Source: Lithodes maja | Taxonomy: Eukaryota; Arthropoda; Malacostraca; Decapoda; Lithodidae | NCBI GenBank assembly: GCA_037953745.1 | Contig: JBAKBP010007154.1 | Coordinates: forward strand, 1 to 64,000 | Reading direction: 5' to 3' | DNA length: 64,000 nt | In this document: piece after piece, positions 1 to 11,051 of the stretch | Layout: the number at the start of each line of letters is the position of its first letter | Position numbering within the stretch: position 1 is the first letter of the stretch | Program-made: the position numbers and the translations under genes | The notes under the pieces: generated by a model | Seen by the model: the letters and a program-made list of their open reading frames with translations, nothing else | The model's database searches: none | Told to the model about the DNA's origin: nothing

Positions 1-555
1 ATGGTGGTGGACAATGGGGAACGAGACTTCGGTCCCAAGACTCAAGTCAAGTTAAAGAAAGAATAAATGATTACATGGGAATGGACATGATTATTATAAT
101 GTATGCTTATCTATCAGTCAGTCATGATGTCGATGAGAGCGTCGTGATGGTGCAGCTGAGTGTATTGCTGTATGTGTATTGTGATTACAGGCACAAAAGC
201 ACGATCAACTGAGGGCGGAAAATTAGATGTTAACTGGTTGGTGTTCGTGAAGGCTCTGGCGTACCTCCAAAGCACACCTTGCTGCCTTGGCAAACCGCCA
301 GGAGCCCAAATTATCGTACCGCATTTAGGTTGCTCTATACGATAAATTATATTAATATATACGATAAATTCATATATACTACATAAGACCATGGCAATAT
401 TGCTTAATAGCATATTAGGCCTTTTATAACTTAACTTATTTACAATCTTATAATATACGATCTACTCGTCCTACGTTGTGCTGTAGGAGAGATCGTGACG
501 TCACAGAGACATAAGAGATCACAAAAGAGTCATATTCTATCGTATTTATACGATA
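1..555. other. Unassigned sequence, no gene seen
   Basis: The short open frames here (for example 160-345) have no recognisable motif, and no repeat unit or terminal inverted repeat is visible. The right edge is the abrupt 3' truncation of a LINE at about 556. Confidence 0.5.
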
Positions 556-2160
556 TTAATTTTGATAAGCAGAAGTTCTGCATTGTGGAGGAGAAAGTGT
601 AAATTCATGGGCGCTCTCAGCTGCCCTAGTTCTACGGGGTAAGATGTGGAGAGGCGGCACAATTGAAGCAAGTTCCTCGGAACAATTGCTGTGAAAATAT
701 CTGTAGAATAATGCAAGGGATGCAAAGTTTCTTCGTATGGATAATGTAGGAAGGTCCTGTGTGATTGCAGGGTTATTGATTAATCTAATAGCTTTATTTT
801 GAATTTTGTCCAACTGCCTCAATGCAACCACTCCACTTCCACTCCACAGAGGTGAACAGTAATCCATCTGAGAACGCACATGACTTTTACATATTACGGC
901 CAACTGCTCGTCAGTGAAGAATTCTCGAACTCTGTACAAGAGTCCCAGTTTTTTAGAGGCATTCTTAGCAATGCTTCTAACATAATGTGTCCAGCTCAAG
1001 TTAGTAGTTAATATTACACCGAGAATGTCAATACTAGGGGAAGTGGGAATATTTACATCATTAAACAAAATATGGGAGTCAGTGAGATTCTGTCGGTTAG
1101 AAAATTGAATATACTTGGTTTTCTGAGCATTAAAGGACACTAGATTCTTTTGTCCCCATTTATTAATTCTAGAAAGGTCCTGGTTCAGAGAAATTGCAGT
1201 GTTTATTTTTGAATTTATAAGATCGGGTTGGGTAAAAGAATTGGTAAATGTGAAGGAACTGTGGAGTGTTGAGTCATCTGCGTAGGAATGTATTGGATTA
1301 TGAGTGGTAGATATGAGATCATTGATATGAATGAGGAACAGAGTTGGGGCCAAAACTGATCCCTGGGGAACACCAGCATTTATTGAGTGAAATTGAGAAT
1401 AAAGGCCATCTACCATTACACGTATTTTTCTGTTATGAAGATAAAAAGAAATTAGTGGAACTAATGATGCAAAGCCGTAGTGTGACATCTTCGACAATAA
1501 GGATTGATGCCAGACTCTATCAAATGCCTTTGATATATCCAGTGCTATTGTATGTGTTTCACCATGTTGGTCTGTAGCTTGGTTGATTTGATGCGTAAGA
1601 AGGCAAAGAATGTCTGCAGTTGATTGACATCGTCTAAAACCATATTGCCTATCACTGATTAATTTATTATTCTCAAGATGCTTAATTATGTGATTATTTA
1701 ATATAATTTCAAAGACTTTACCAAGAGTGGAAGTTATAGCTATTGGTCTGTAGTTTGATGGATATTAGAGGCACCTTTTTTAGGAACTGGATGGATGTTT
1801 GCTTCTTTCCAGGGTACTGGGAAGCATGAGGTAATGAGTACACAGACGGAAAAATTTTGCCAATACAGGAGCGAGCACCAAGGAGCAATTCTTAAGTACT
1901 ATTGGAGGAATTTCATCTGGACCAGGAGCCATATCTACTGAGAGATTCTGCAAAATAGTTTTGACATGTCTGGTGTGGATCTTAAGTGAGGGAATTTCAG
2001 GCGAATTAAAATTAAGTACAGGGACATCTTGATTTATTTCATCTAAGGTTGAGTTGGTGGAGAAAATATCCGCAAGAAGGTTAGCTTTACCTCGTGGGTC
2101 ACTTACAAGATTGCCAGTCGGAGATTTTAATGGTGAAATGGATGAAGCAGTATAGTGAAG
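556..2160 (-). pseudogene. LINE family 1 reverse transcriptase, C-terminal part (copy A)
   Basis: The frame from 1497 down to 556 carries RT motif B (AGVPQGSVLAPTLF), the YADD catalytic box (SYADDSTLH), a thumb region and the usual LINE C-terminal region (NKAIRLINNP, RRNFASLALFYRYFH). Upstream, at 1500-2160, the fingers and motif A regions are recognisable only by comparison with copies B and C. Small indels near 1760 and 1835 shift the frame there. The protein would have copied element RNA into DNA at a nicked target. It ends at a stop created where the element is 3'-truncated, so the last ~50 residues seen in copies B and C are missing. Non-functional. Confidence 0.85.
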
Positions 2161-2301
2161 TTGGATTTGAATGAGGTAAGAGTAGACCGAAATATTTTGT
2201 TATCATTTGGATTATTTAGAAGTTTATTTGCCTGCTTGTGGAGAAAGTTTGATTTAGTTAGGTTTAATACAGTTTTGGCATGATTTCTGATGTTCACCAC
2301 T

Positions 2302-2554
2302 GACTTCCCAAACTTGACTACTTCCTTTAACGTGACGATAGTGCGTTGTTATATGTGCGATTAGTTTGCTTGGGAAACAGATTAACTTGCTCATGTAGTA
2401 ATGTACACCCTATGTGGTGGATTGTGTTCTTTTATTTAATAGTTTTCATTTTAGTAAGCGTTGTTTCCACATAGCGATTTTGATAATTTAATTTGACTTT
2501 ATATTGTCCTTGTCCCAATTTTGGTTTGTTTAGTTTGCAAGTTTTACATTTTAA
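2302..2554 (+). repeat. PLE copy 1 left pseudo-LTR
   Basis: 253 bp, direct repeat of 6117-6369. By eye I find one difference (G versus T in an AT-rich stretch). Pseudo-LTRs are a known PLE feature arising from partial tandem copies. The near identity implies a recent insertion. Confidence 0.9.
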
Positions 2555-2631
2555 TTTATATAGGTTCAGGGACAGTATAGATGTGAGGCCGGTCTGTACT
2601 AGTGGCAGCATTAGTATACGACGTGTTCCCC

Positions 2632-5577
2632 ATGTACTGTCCCTTCCTTTACTTGTATTCGTTGACGAACCAGGACCGGCCACGGACTATGTGTCAGAAT
2701 AATTTTCTGTACCCTCGCACCCGGCAAAATTATAAAAACTTAAAAATGAAGAATAATAATGAAAATAACCGGCGTCTTTTCGATGATAACTGTAAATGTA
2801 AACTCTGTGTGAATGAATTTGATTTTGAACATCAAACATTTTTTTAAAGTTACATTACCAATACAAAATTTTTGTTTTTAAATTCTTCTGTTAATGTAAC
2901 ATCTCCATGTAAAGTAAAGAATGTTATCTATTTAATAACCTGTGATAAATGTGGTATACAATATGTTGGAAAGACGGAGCAATGTTTAAGAGAAAGAGCC
3001 TACGGGCATAGATCAGGAATTAAGAAGGGCATCGACTCCAAGATTCTTCTATATAAGCATTTTAACACAGATTGTACTAAATTTGATTGTAAATACAAAA
3101 TTATAGAAATTGTTCAAAGTAATCAAAATGTTTTGGATAGAGAAAATTATTGGATTGGAAAATTAATGACCATCTATCCATTTGGACTTAACAATCAAAT
3201 AAAAAATGTAGGCAACATTTTGTATAAAGATTTATTAAAAAACGATTTTAATAACCCACATTTTAACTTCCCTGTTTTAAACAGAAGACCTGGTAGACAC
3301 GGTAATAGAAGACTAAATACATTTAATAAAAAGAAAAACAGGTCTGATATTAAAATTATTGTTAATAATTTATATTCATTATATCGAAATTTCGGAATTA
3401 AAAAATTAAAAGATTCATTGAAAGGCCTACAAAAGAAAAGTTTTGCTCCTTTTATAGAAAATATTCTAAACAATAAACATAATTTCACAAATAAATTTAA
3501 GAATATAGTCTTTGCTTTTATGGGATATATTAGAGCGAATTCTAAGAAATCCAAAGATAACCGTATTAAAGATAAAGTCATGTCCACTTTAAATTATTCC
3601 TCTAAAATTTTAGACAAAATTAATGTTAACAGTCTTATTAATTCAAAGAAAGTTAAGTCCATGTTACCAGATGGTTGTAAAGATTTCAAACCATTAATAG
3701 TGTATTCATATGAACGACCTGTTGGGTCTATTATTTGTAATTATAATAAAGTTTTAGGAAATCTTTCAGATAATGATATTTTCAATAATAATAAATGCGT
3801 GTGTGAAAGAGTCATGGATATGCCAGCTAGCAGACGTGATGCACTAGCAAACTTCATTTATAGTCCGATATGTCACATATTAACAGGTGATGTAGAACTA
3901 GTTAAACATTTTGCAAACGACAAATTAGCGGAGCTATGTCGTAAAGGGTTTAAATTTAGAATAGGGAGTAATAAAGTAACATGGGACATAATTTTAAAAG
4001 ATATTGTTTTTTCAGTCAATAAATTAAAAGATAAATTGTTAAAAATTGCGTGCTGCGATGCGAGAGAACTAGAAGCATGGTCTAAATTATTAATTAAGTT
4101 AATTAGAAATAAAATTTTCTCGCTTAAAAATGAATTTAATCTTTCAGATTTTATAGACTATAATTATAATAAGCTTAAAGCTGATTTAATAAATTTACAT
4201 AAACATTTTGTAATCACTACAGTAGATAAAGCCAGCAATAATTATAGCTTCACATGTAAGAAATTTTATCTTGAAAACATGAAAAAAGAATTAGGTATTA
4301 AGGGTAACATATTACGTAAAAATATTTGCGGTAATTCTGTTTATGAAATTCAAAATAATCTGAATATTGATAACTTAATCGATGAACATACCAAGAAAAA
4401 TATAACATTTGATATTAAACTTTCTGATAAGAACAAGTGCATTGCAAAATTATACATGTTACCTAAATTTCATAAAAGACCTTATAAATATCGCTTTATT
4501 GCCGGAGCAAAATTTGCTACCACTAAAACTCTATCAGAACAAGTCGTAAATTGCTTAAAATACATTAAAAGTACTCATAAAAGATATTGTAATACCATCA
4601 TGAGAAGAACTGGCATTAACTATTATTGGAGTGTTGACAATTCGTTAGAAGTTATTGATAAAATAAATACCATGCCGAAAGTTACCTCGGTACATAGCTT
4701 CGACTTTTCAACTTTGTATACCAATTTGCCTTTAGATTTAGTATATTCAGAGCTTTGCTTTATTATAGATTTGCACTTTGACAGGTTCGTTAGGAATGGT
4801 AATTATTTCATAAATGTTTATACATATTTTAATAATGCATCACTTAGCTCTACTCCCACTAGTTCTGTATATTTTGATAGAACTAAACTTAAAGATGCCC
4901 TTAAATTCCTCCTTTTCAATACTTATGTTAGATTCGGCCCGTACATTTTCAAACAAATATTAGGAATTCCTATGGGTGGAAATGCTAGCCCTTTAATTGC
5001 AGACTTATTCTTGCTTGCTTTAGAATTTAAATATATAAAAGACTTAGTTGACAGTAGCAAGAAAAATAAAATCCCAGAAAAAATAGCACTTGCTAAACTG
5101 TTAAGTAATAATAGTAGATATATTGATGATATTCTTGTTTGCAATTTGTTAAATTTTAATCAAGTTGCTAAACTTATTTACCCTAATTCTATTCCCCTTA
5201 CACAATGTAACGTAAATTATAAAGTTGAAAATTTTCTTGATATAAATATAGAGATTGTTAATGAACAGTGCATACTTAAAGTATATCACAAAGTTGATGA
5301 TTTTAATTTTAACGTAATAAACTTTCCTTTCCCTAGTAGTAATATCGATAGTAAAATAACTTATAATTGTTTTTATTCCCAATTAATAAGATTTTGTAAA
5401 ATCTGCACTAAAGTAGATGACTTTTGGGCTAGAGCTAGGTTACTATACAGACTCTTAGTGGACAGAGGTTTTGAGGCAAGTAAATTGTTCCATAAATTTA
5501 ATCTTTTTAGGGTCAATTATTGTGACTGTATTCTAAAATTTGACATCAATAATTTTAATCAAGCATTTTTAACTTGA
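2632..5577 (+). pseudogene. Naiad PLE GIY-YIG endonuclease/reverse transcriptase, one premature stop
   Basis: About 982 codons in one frame, interrupted only by TAA at 2845-2847 where copy 3 has AAA. Order of domains: a Cys-rich leader (CKCKLC near 2797); GIY-YIG endonuclease at 2925-3170 (CDKCGIQYVGKT, then RERAYGHRSG and the HFNTDC region, fitting the CCHH pattern of PLE endonucleases); a basic linker; a CxC motif (KCVCERVMD) near 3797; then telomerase-like RT with motif 1/2 (AKLYMLPKFHKRPYKYRF) near 4446, motif A (FDFSTLYTNLP) near 4702, motif B (GIPMGGNASP) near 4966 and catalytic YIDD near 5119. The first in-frame ATG after a TGA is 2632; GTG at 2602 is also open. The product would nick DNA and reverse transcribe its own RNA in cis. 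The single stop probably inactivates this copy. Confidence 0.88.
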
Positions 5578-6116
5578 AGTTTCTTGTATAACCTCTGCTT
5601 ACTTTTTGTCTGTATTTATTGTTTTTTGTCTGTATTTATTGTTTATCTTTTTTTTTTTCTTATTCTATTATTAATATTAATATTGATGATTTTTTAAATT
5701 TATTGTTCTTGTTAAAAGAGTACTCTTTGTTTAAATCTGTTGTTACTTCATATTTTGCAATTATTTGTCTTTATATTATATGTATTCATTGTCGATAGTA
5801 TCAATTGCTTACTTTTGCGATTTTCTTAGTTTATTTGTGCTATAAATGTAGGTTATTTGTAGGGTAGTTATTGATAGGGGTCACTTGAGGCATGCTATGC
5901 TTACAGGTACCTACCCGATAGCACTATCGTTAGTGAGTGCTGTACTGTATTTTATATATTATTTTGTAATAGTATAGATATCTTATCAATATTTGTATTT
6001 TGTACTATTGTTAATGTCTTGTCATGTTGCAAATTTGATTTTAAATAATATTTTGACATTTAACATTTAGTTTCTTTATTCATGCAGAGTTTAGTAAAAT
6101 TTGCCAGAACGTCCCG

Positions 6117-6369
6117 GACTTCCCAAACTTGACTACTTCCTTTAACGTGACGATAGTGCGTTGTTATATGTGCGATTAGTTTGCTTGGGAAACAGATTAA
6201 CTTGCTCATGTAGTAATGTACACCCTATGTGGTGGATTGTGTTCTTTTATTTAATAGTTTTCATTTTAGTAAGCGTTGTTTCCACATAGCGATTTTGATA
6301 ATTTAATTTTACTTTATATTGTCCTTGTCCCAATTTTGGTTTGTTTAGTTTGCAAGTTTTACATTTTAA
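6117..6369 (+). repeat. PLE copy 1 right pseudo-LTR
   Basis: Direct repeat of 2302-2554, directly followed by the resumed LINE sequence AAGTTTCTAAAG. It marks the 3' boundary of the PLE. Confidence 0.9.
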
Positions 6370-7406
6370 GTTTCTAAAGTAATTAAAGGCTTCATGTGTT
6401 TTTGATCTTGTGTATGCATTGTAGGCTATTGCTTTTTGTTCAGTTACTCTAGCACAATTATGGTCAAACCATGTAGGTGAATTAGATCTTTTACTGTATT
6501 TTTGATGAGGAATGAAAGTTTCCATTCCAATTTTTACAAAATGTTGTATGTGGCTCAAGGTGGAGTGTGCATCATTAGAAAAGAAAGAGGTCCAGGGAAT
6601 ATCAATAAAGAAACCTTGAAGACCCTCCCAGTCTGCCCTATCGTAATGCCATTTAGTCACCAAAACAGGTTCAGAGTGGGAAGGTGTGGTAGGTGATAGA
6701 CAGGTGGCCTGTATCAGACAGTGATCAGAAGATCCAAGCGGGGACCTCACTGTAACATCATAATTTTCTGAATTGGTTGTTAAAAATTAGTCCAGTAGGT
6801 GGGAATTATGATTAGGATATCTGGTACACGGGTGGGTAGGTTAACCGACTAGTTGAGTGAGATTAAATGAGTCTGCAAATAGCTCACATTCAAGACCAGC
6901 ATCATCAGTCCTGGCTGAATGAGTGAGCCATTCAACATTATGGACATTAAAATCACCCAACACAGTGATTTCAGAAGAAGGATTTAAATTGAGGACACTG
7001 AGTTGTGAGGACAGAGAATCAAAAAGACTTTGCTCTGGAGGAGTATTTGGGGAACGGTAGATGCAACATATGTATTTAAATTTACCAGCAAAAATTAATT
7101 TGTATATAGAATAATCAAAATAGGGACAATTGAAACTAGTAACCTCCTCCAGGGAAATTTCAGATTTTGCGAAGCACATACACCTCCTTTAGGTCTGAAA
7201 TTTTGGAGCAGTTGATAACCTGGAAAATTAAATCTAGGCGTGTCAGATGTGGATGTTACTTGAGTCTCTGTCAAAAAAAGGAGAGTAGGGGATTCTGCTT
7301 GAAGAAATTGGTGTACAGAATTGATGTTAGAGTGAAGTCCCCTTATATTGCTAAAGAAAAAGCTGCACCAACGAGCAGCTTTGGGACGTTGCAATGCTCT
7401 TGACAC
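6370..7406 (-). pseudogene. LINE family 1 endonuclease region (copy A)
   Basis: Reading from 7406 downwards the frame begins the exonuclease-endonuclease-phosphatase fold: FFFSNIRGLHSNI (catalytic Asn), FLTETQV (catalytic Glu), then IYRSPNTP and VLGDFNVHNVEW (Asp/Asn). After a stop near 6841 comes SSDHCLIQA (the SDH motif) at about 6730. A frameshift near 7175 separates the first two blocks. Family EN proteins nick the target to prime reverse transcription. With a frameshift and stops the region is dead. It continues into the RT half at 556-2160 on the far side of the PLE. Confidence 0.85.
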
Positions 7407-7830
7407 AGTCGCATGATAACGACGGGAGGGCCCTGTGTCAATGACCCAACCCTGCCGGGGTGGATATCCGAGGGACCACCAGGTTTGCTCTTAACAATTG
7501 TACTGCCATATTTATTAGGTATAGGTGTATGGTGTTACATGTATGATATGTAGTGGGAAGAGTAATGTTTTATGGATAGAGGATAGCAATGTAGGGCAAT
7601 GTCGTGAAGTTGGATGTGTATGTTATATAAAGAGGGTTTTCCTGATACCCCTGATGTGTGAGGCAGAAAGATATGTATCCAGCTACCAAGGCCTGGGAGA
7701 GAAAATGGAATTCAGGTTATTCCCGGAGTCTCCCGAAACCTTGGCGGTAGTACTTCCCTGGGCGGGGCTGCCTACCCCTACTACCTCACCAATGTTTGCA
7801 ATGGCATGTTTACCTCATGTGTTTGCAATG
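7407..7830 (-). other. Probable 5' leader of LINE family 1
   Basis: Moderately GC-rich sequence upstream of the EN frame. It is present only in this copy because copies B and C are 5'-truncated. The exact 5' end cannot be fixed; a MITE begins at 7841. Confidence 0.45.
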
Positions 7831-7840
7831 TAAAATGATA

Positions 7841-8514
7841 AGTATTTTTTCCACTCTTTCCGATGGTTCATTCTGAAATATTTTACCATCAATATTGGAT
7901 TCTATAATAATAATCTAAAATTATTATTCTACGCATATATAATACGCCCGTCGGACCGAAAAATTTCATTCTCGCTAAGTTTTAGACCATATCATCATGA
8001 TATGTACATGCGTAACGGAACAGACAATTTCAAAGATATTTTCAGTGACATATAGGTTTTTTTTATGAGTGCACAGAATAATATTGATTATGCTCTTTCC
8101 ATATATATCGTCAACATTTATTTCGCATACATATCTAATTTTATAATTATATGTTCATCTCCGTCATCGGAAGAGTAATCACGAAAAACTATCTTCACTG
8201 TATGAGCGCATTTAGCCTATCTAGTAAATTATACGGCCATGAAATATAGCTCCCAACTTACTGTAATGAATAGTGAAGCTATACAAACAAGACCAACGTC
8301 TCTACCACTAAAACTTGATTATAATTATACAAACATTTTTGTATGCATATAAGAAATAATTCTTATTGTTTAAAACCAACCATGAGTGAATATTCTCGGT
8401 CCGGTAGGCGTGTTCTATAAGCGAAACACGATCATTATAGAATATATATAAAATATCCAATAATGGTGATCAAATGTTTCTTAATAGAACCTTTAAAAAA
8501 GTGGAAAAAATACT
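7841..8514. mobile_element. Non-autonomous DNA transposon with long TIRs
   Basis: The first ~135 bp (from AGTATTTTTTCCACT) and the last ~135 bp are imperfect inverted repeats of each other, about three quarters identical by eye, sharing blocks such as ATTGGAT and CGGACCGA. The interior (~400 bp) is AT-rich with no open frame. No clear target duplication is visible. Confidence 0.6.
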
Positions 8515-10089
8515 AGTTTCATATTAAAAACACATATCATTATGTGAGTTTCGGAAATATCTTGAGTTTAACCCTCGGACCACGGGCCCTCGCGCCTTTT
8601 ATATTTCCGTGGGAGTCCTGGATCCGGTTGAAATGACTAATTCTCGGGATTTTGGTGTGCTTATAAATATGCCAAGAAGTTGCCTAACCTAGGTTATACT
8701 GTATATATATATATATATTCAGCTACAGTTGTCGTCGTTATCTTGCATTTGGTGAAAACTAGAAGTCTCTAGACCAAGTGGATTAGTTTTTATGATGAAA
8801 GTAAGTACTCCCGATTTTTGTATTTTACAGATACTTATATTTCTACAAATAAATGGCCTAACCAAGTTTATATACATAACAGAGGCAGATATGGGCGTTG
8901 CCTTGCGTTGGATAAAAACTAAAGCACTGTACATTGAGTGGTTATTGTGTGAGGTGGGAAATAAGACCGAGAGTTTGCGGGAAATACCGACTTTCGTCCA
9001 AATGCGGCGTCGCCGTACCGCCGACTGCGGCTATGGTTTGTTTATATTTGTTCAACAATATATTATGGATTATAGATTATTTATTGTGTATTATGTAATA
9101 ATATTGATTATATTGATTGTTATGCGTTGTAGTAATCCAACTTGCTTTTAATGTTTGCTTCTCATAAGTTCCTTGTTTAGGACACTCAGAATACAATCCT
9201 GCCCGACATGAACACAACTAGCTTATTAGTAATATTTCTAGATTTCTCAATCACACGCCCAAACACAATAAACACACAGAGTAAGTACAATAGTTTTTAT
9301 TTATTAAACATTAAGTACATTGACATGACACATCCAGATCTTAACTATAGAGTATAATATGTCCAATTGCAAATAACTGGTGACTTGGAAAGAGTTAACT
9401 ACATTGTTCTCCTTCATGAACAAATGTGTCACTTACAAAGCATCCAATATGAAATATATACATTATACAAGATAACACATAACATATGATGACAACATGT
9501 ATATATGTGGCAAGTGTACACAGAGAGGAATAACGTGAACAAATGTAGGCAACTGAGATCGTATCCCCAGGTGCGTGCAGCTAAGCGTGGCTAAAACTAA
9601 CAAAGGGGTCACCCGACAAAGTAGGTGGTCAAATGCTGCCCCGCAAGAGGTTAAGGTCAAAATTACTGCGGTCGGCCTGAATAAATAAATGTTTTAATGC
9701 AACGTTAAATCAAGATGACAAGGTATGGATTTGACTTTAATCCTGGTGGTATGATAACTAAATTTGTAATTAAACTATAATAGAATACTGGTGAATAATC
9801 TCGCACATGATATACGAAAAATAATTATAACCGTAAATGAGCTAGAATCACAGTAAATGAGGAACTCAAATTCACAAACGTATAGTGAATAAATATAGCC
9901 GAAATAGTAGCTGTACAGTAGGTTTGAATAACTTAACAAACTAATGGAAATAAAATCAATTATTATGTTCCTTCCAACAACCAACAATACTCCTAAAATC
10001 GATTAATGAAATTTTACAAACACATGTGGCAGTCCGTGGACTCGAACCCAGGATGCTACACAGAATGAAGTAGTGACTATCGATAGGCG
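8515..10089. other. AT-rich intergenic DNA, no gene seen
   Basis: Contains a short (TA)n run near 8700. The open frames here (8792-9151, 9463-9660) show no recognisable domain. A TTAACCCTC sequence near 8574 resembles a TTAA-MITE end, but no partner end was found. Confidence 0.4.
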
Positions 10090-10990
10090 AAGTGAGGGCT
10101 GATGAATTATAATATATAATAAAAACGCGCAGAACAAAGTAGCGACTTAGAATAACCAAAATGAGGGCTGATAAATTATAATATATAATAAAAAACGCAG
10201 AACGAAGTAGCGACTTAGAATAACCAAAATGAGGGCTGATGAATTATATTATATAATAAAAACGCAGAACAAAGTAGCGACTTAGAATAACCAAAATGAG
10301 GGCTGATGAATTATATTATATAATAAAAACGCAAAACAAAGTAGCGACTTAGAATAACCAAAATGAGGGCTGATGAATTATAATATATAATAAAAAACGC
10401 AGAACGAAGTAGCGACTTAGAATAACCAAAATGAGGGCTGATGAATTACATTATATAATAAAAACGCAGAACAAAGTAGCGACTTAGAATAACCAAAATG
10501 AGGGCTGATGAATTATATTATATAATAAAAACGCAGAACAAAGTAGCGACTTAGAATAACCAAAATGAGGGCTGATGAATTATAATATATAATAAAAAAC
10601 GCAGAACGAAGTAGAGACTTAGAATAACCAAAATGAGGGCTGATGAATTATGTTATATAATAAAAACGCAGAACAAAGTAGCGACTTAGAATAACCAAAA
10701 TGAGGGCTGATGAATTATATTATATAATAAAAACGCAGAACAAAGTAGCGACTTAGAATAACCAAAATGAGGGCTGATGAATTATAATATATAATAAAAA
10801 ACGCAGAACGAAGTAGCGACTTAGAATAACCAAAATGAGGGCTGATGAATTAGAATATAAAATAAAGACGCAGAACGAAGTAGCGACTTAGAATAGCCAA
10901 AATAAAGGCTGATTAAGGGTAAAATAAGATAAGGACACAGAACGACCTAGTGACATAATAGCCAAAAATATAGGCTGATTAAACACAGGA
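10090..10990. repeat. 67/68-bp satellite array with three-unit higher-order repeat
   Basis: About 13 head-to-tail units built around GAGGGCTGATGAATTA, ATAATAAAAACGCAGAAC and AGTAGCGACTTAGAATAACC. Type A units have six A's and AGAACGAAG (68 bp); type B units have five A's and AGAACAAAG (67 bp). They run A-B-B' in three successive trimers of about 202 bp, followed by a final A and then two increasingly diverged units after 10860. The first unit (10091) is also variant. Confidence 0.9.
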
Positions 10991-11051
10991 ACGTATAATA
11001 TAAATTCCAAAATAGACTGTGAAATAATTTGGTTAACCGTGTAACGTGATT

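Larger units (their letters stand above)
2302..6369 (+). mobile_element. Naiad-type Penelope-like element, copy 1
   Basis: A retroelement bounded by two direct 253-bp repeats (pseudo-LTRs), with one long frame between them. The frame has GIY-YIG endonuclease before reverse transcriptase, the permuted order described for Naiad PLEs; canonical Penelope has the endonuclease last. The element is inserted in the EN/RT linker of LINE copy A. Flanking LINE sequence reads GATGTT on the left and resumes at TTTCTAAAG on the right, so any target duplication is at most about 3-4 bp. An AT-rich 3' UTR of about 540 bp separates the stop codon from the right pseudo-LTR. A 98-99% similar copy lies at 59743-63770 in the opposite orientation. 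Confidence 0.9.
556..7830 (-). mobile_element. Jockey-group LINE, family 1 copy A, split by a PLE
   Basis: Remains of a non-LTR retrotransposon on the minus strand. RT and C-terminal sequence lie at 556-2296; the apurinic-like endonuclease (EN) and 5' leader lie at 6370-7830. The two halves belong together: family 1 copies at 16998-19293 and 22009-24500 read straight through the point where copy A is interrupted (GATGTT then TCTAAAGTAATT). The interruption is the PLE at 2302-6369. Copy A also lacks the roughly 180-bp 3' end and poly(A) tail present in the other two copies, which is unusual because target-primed insertion normally loses the 5' end. Placement in the Jockey/CR1 group rests on RT motif style and is approximate. 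Confidence 0.85.

Noticed and set aside
2432..2683. Antisense 83-codon frame across the PLE pseudo-LTR, also at 63424-63675 and joined to other frames at 39208-39603 and 6247-6750
   Set aside because: It is open on the strand opposite the element and recurs only because the copies are young. It has no recognisable domain and in two places is fused by chance to unrelated frames.
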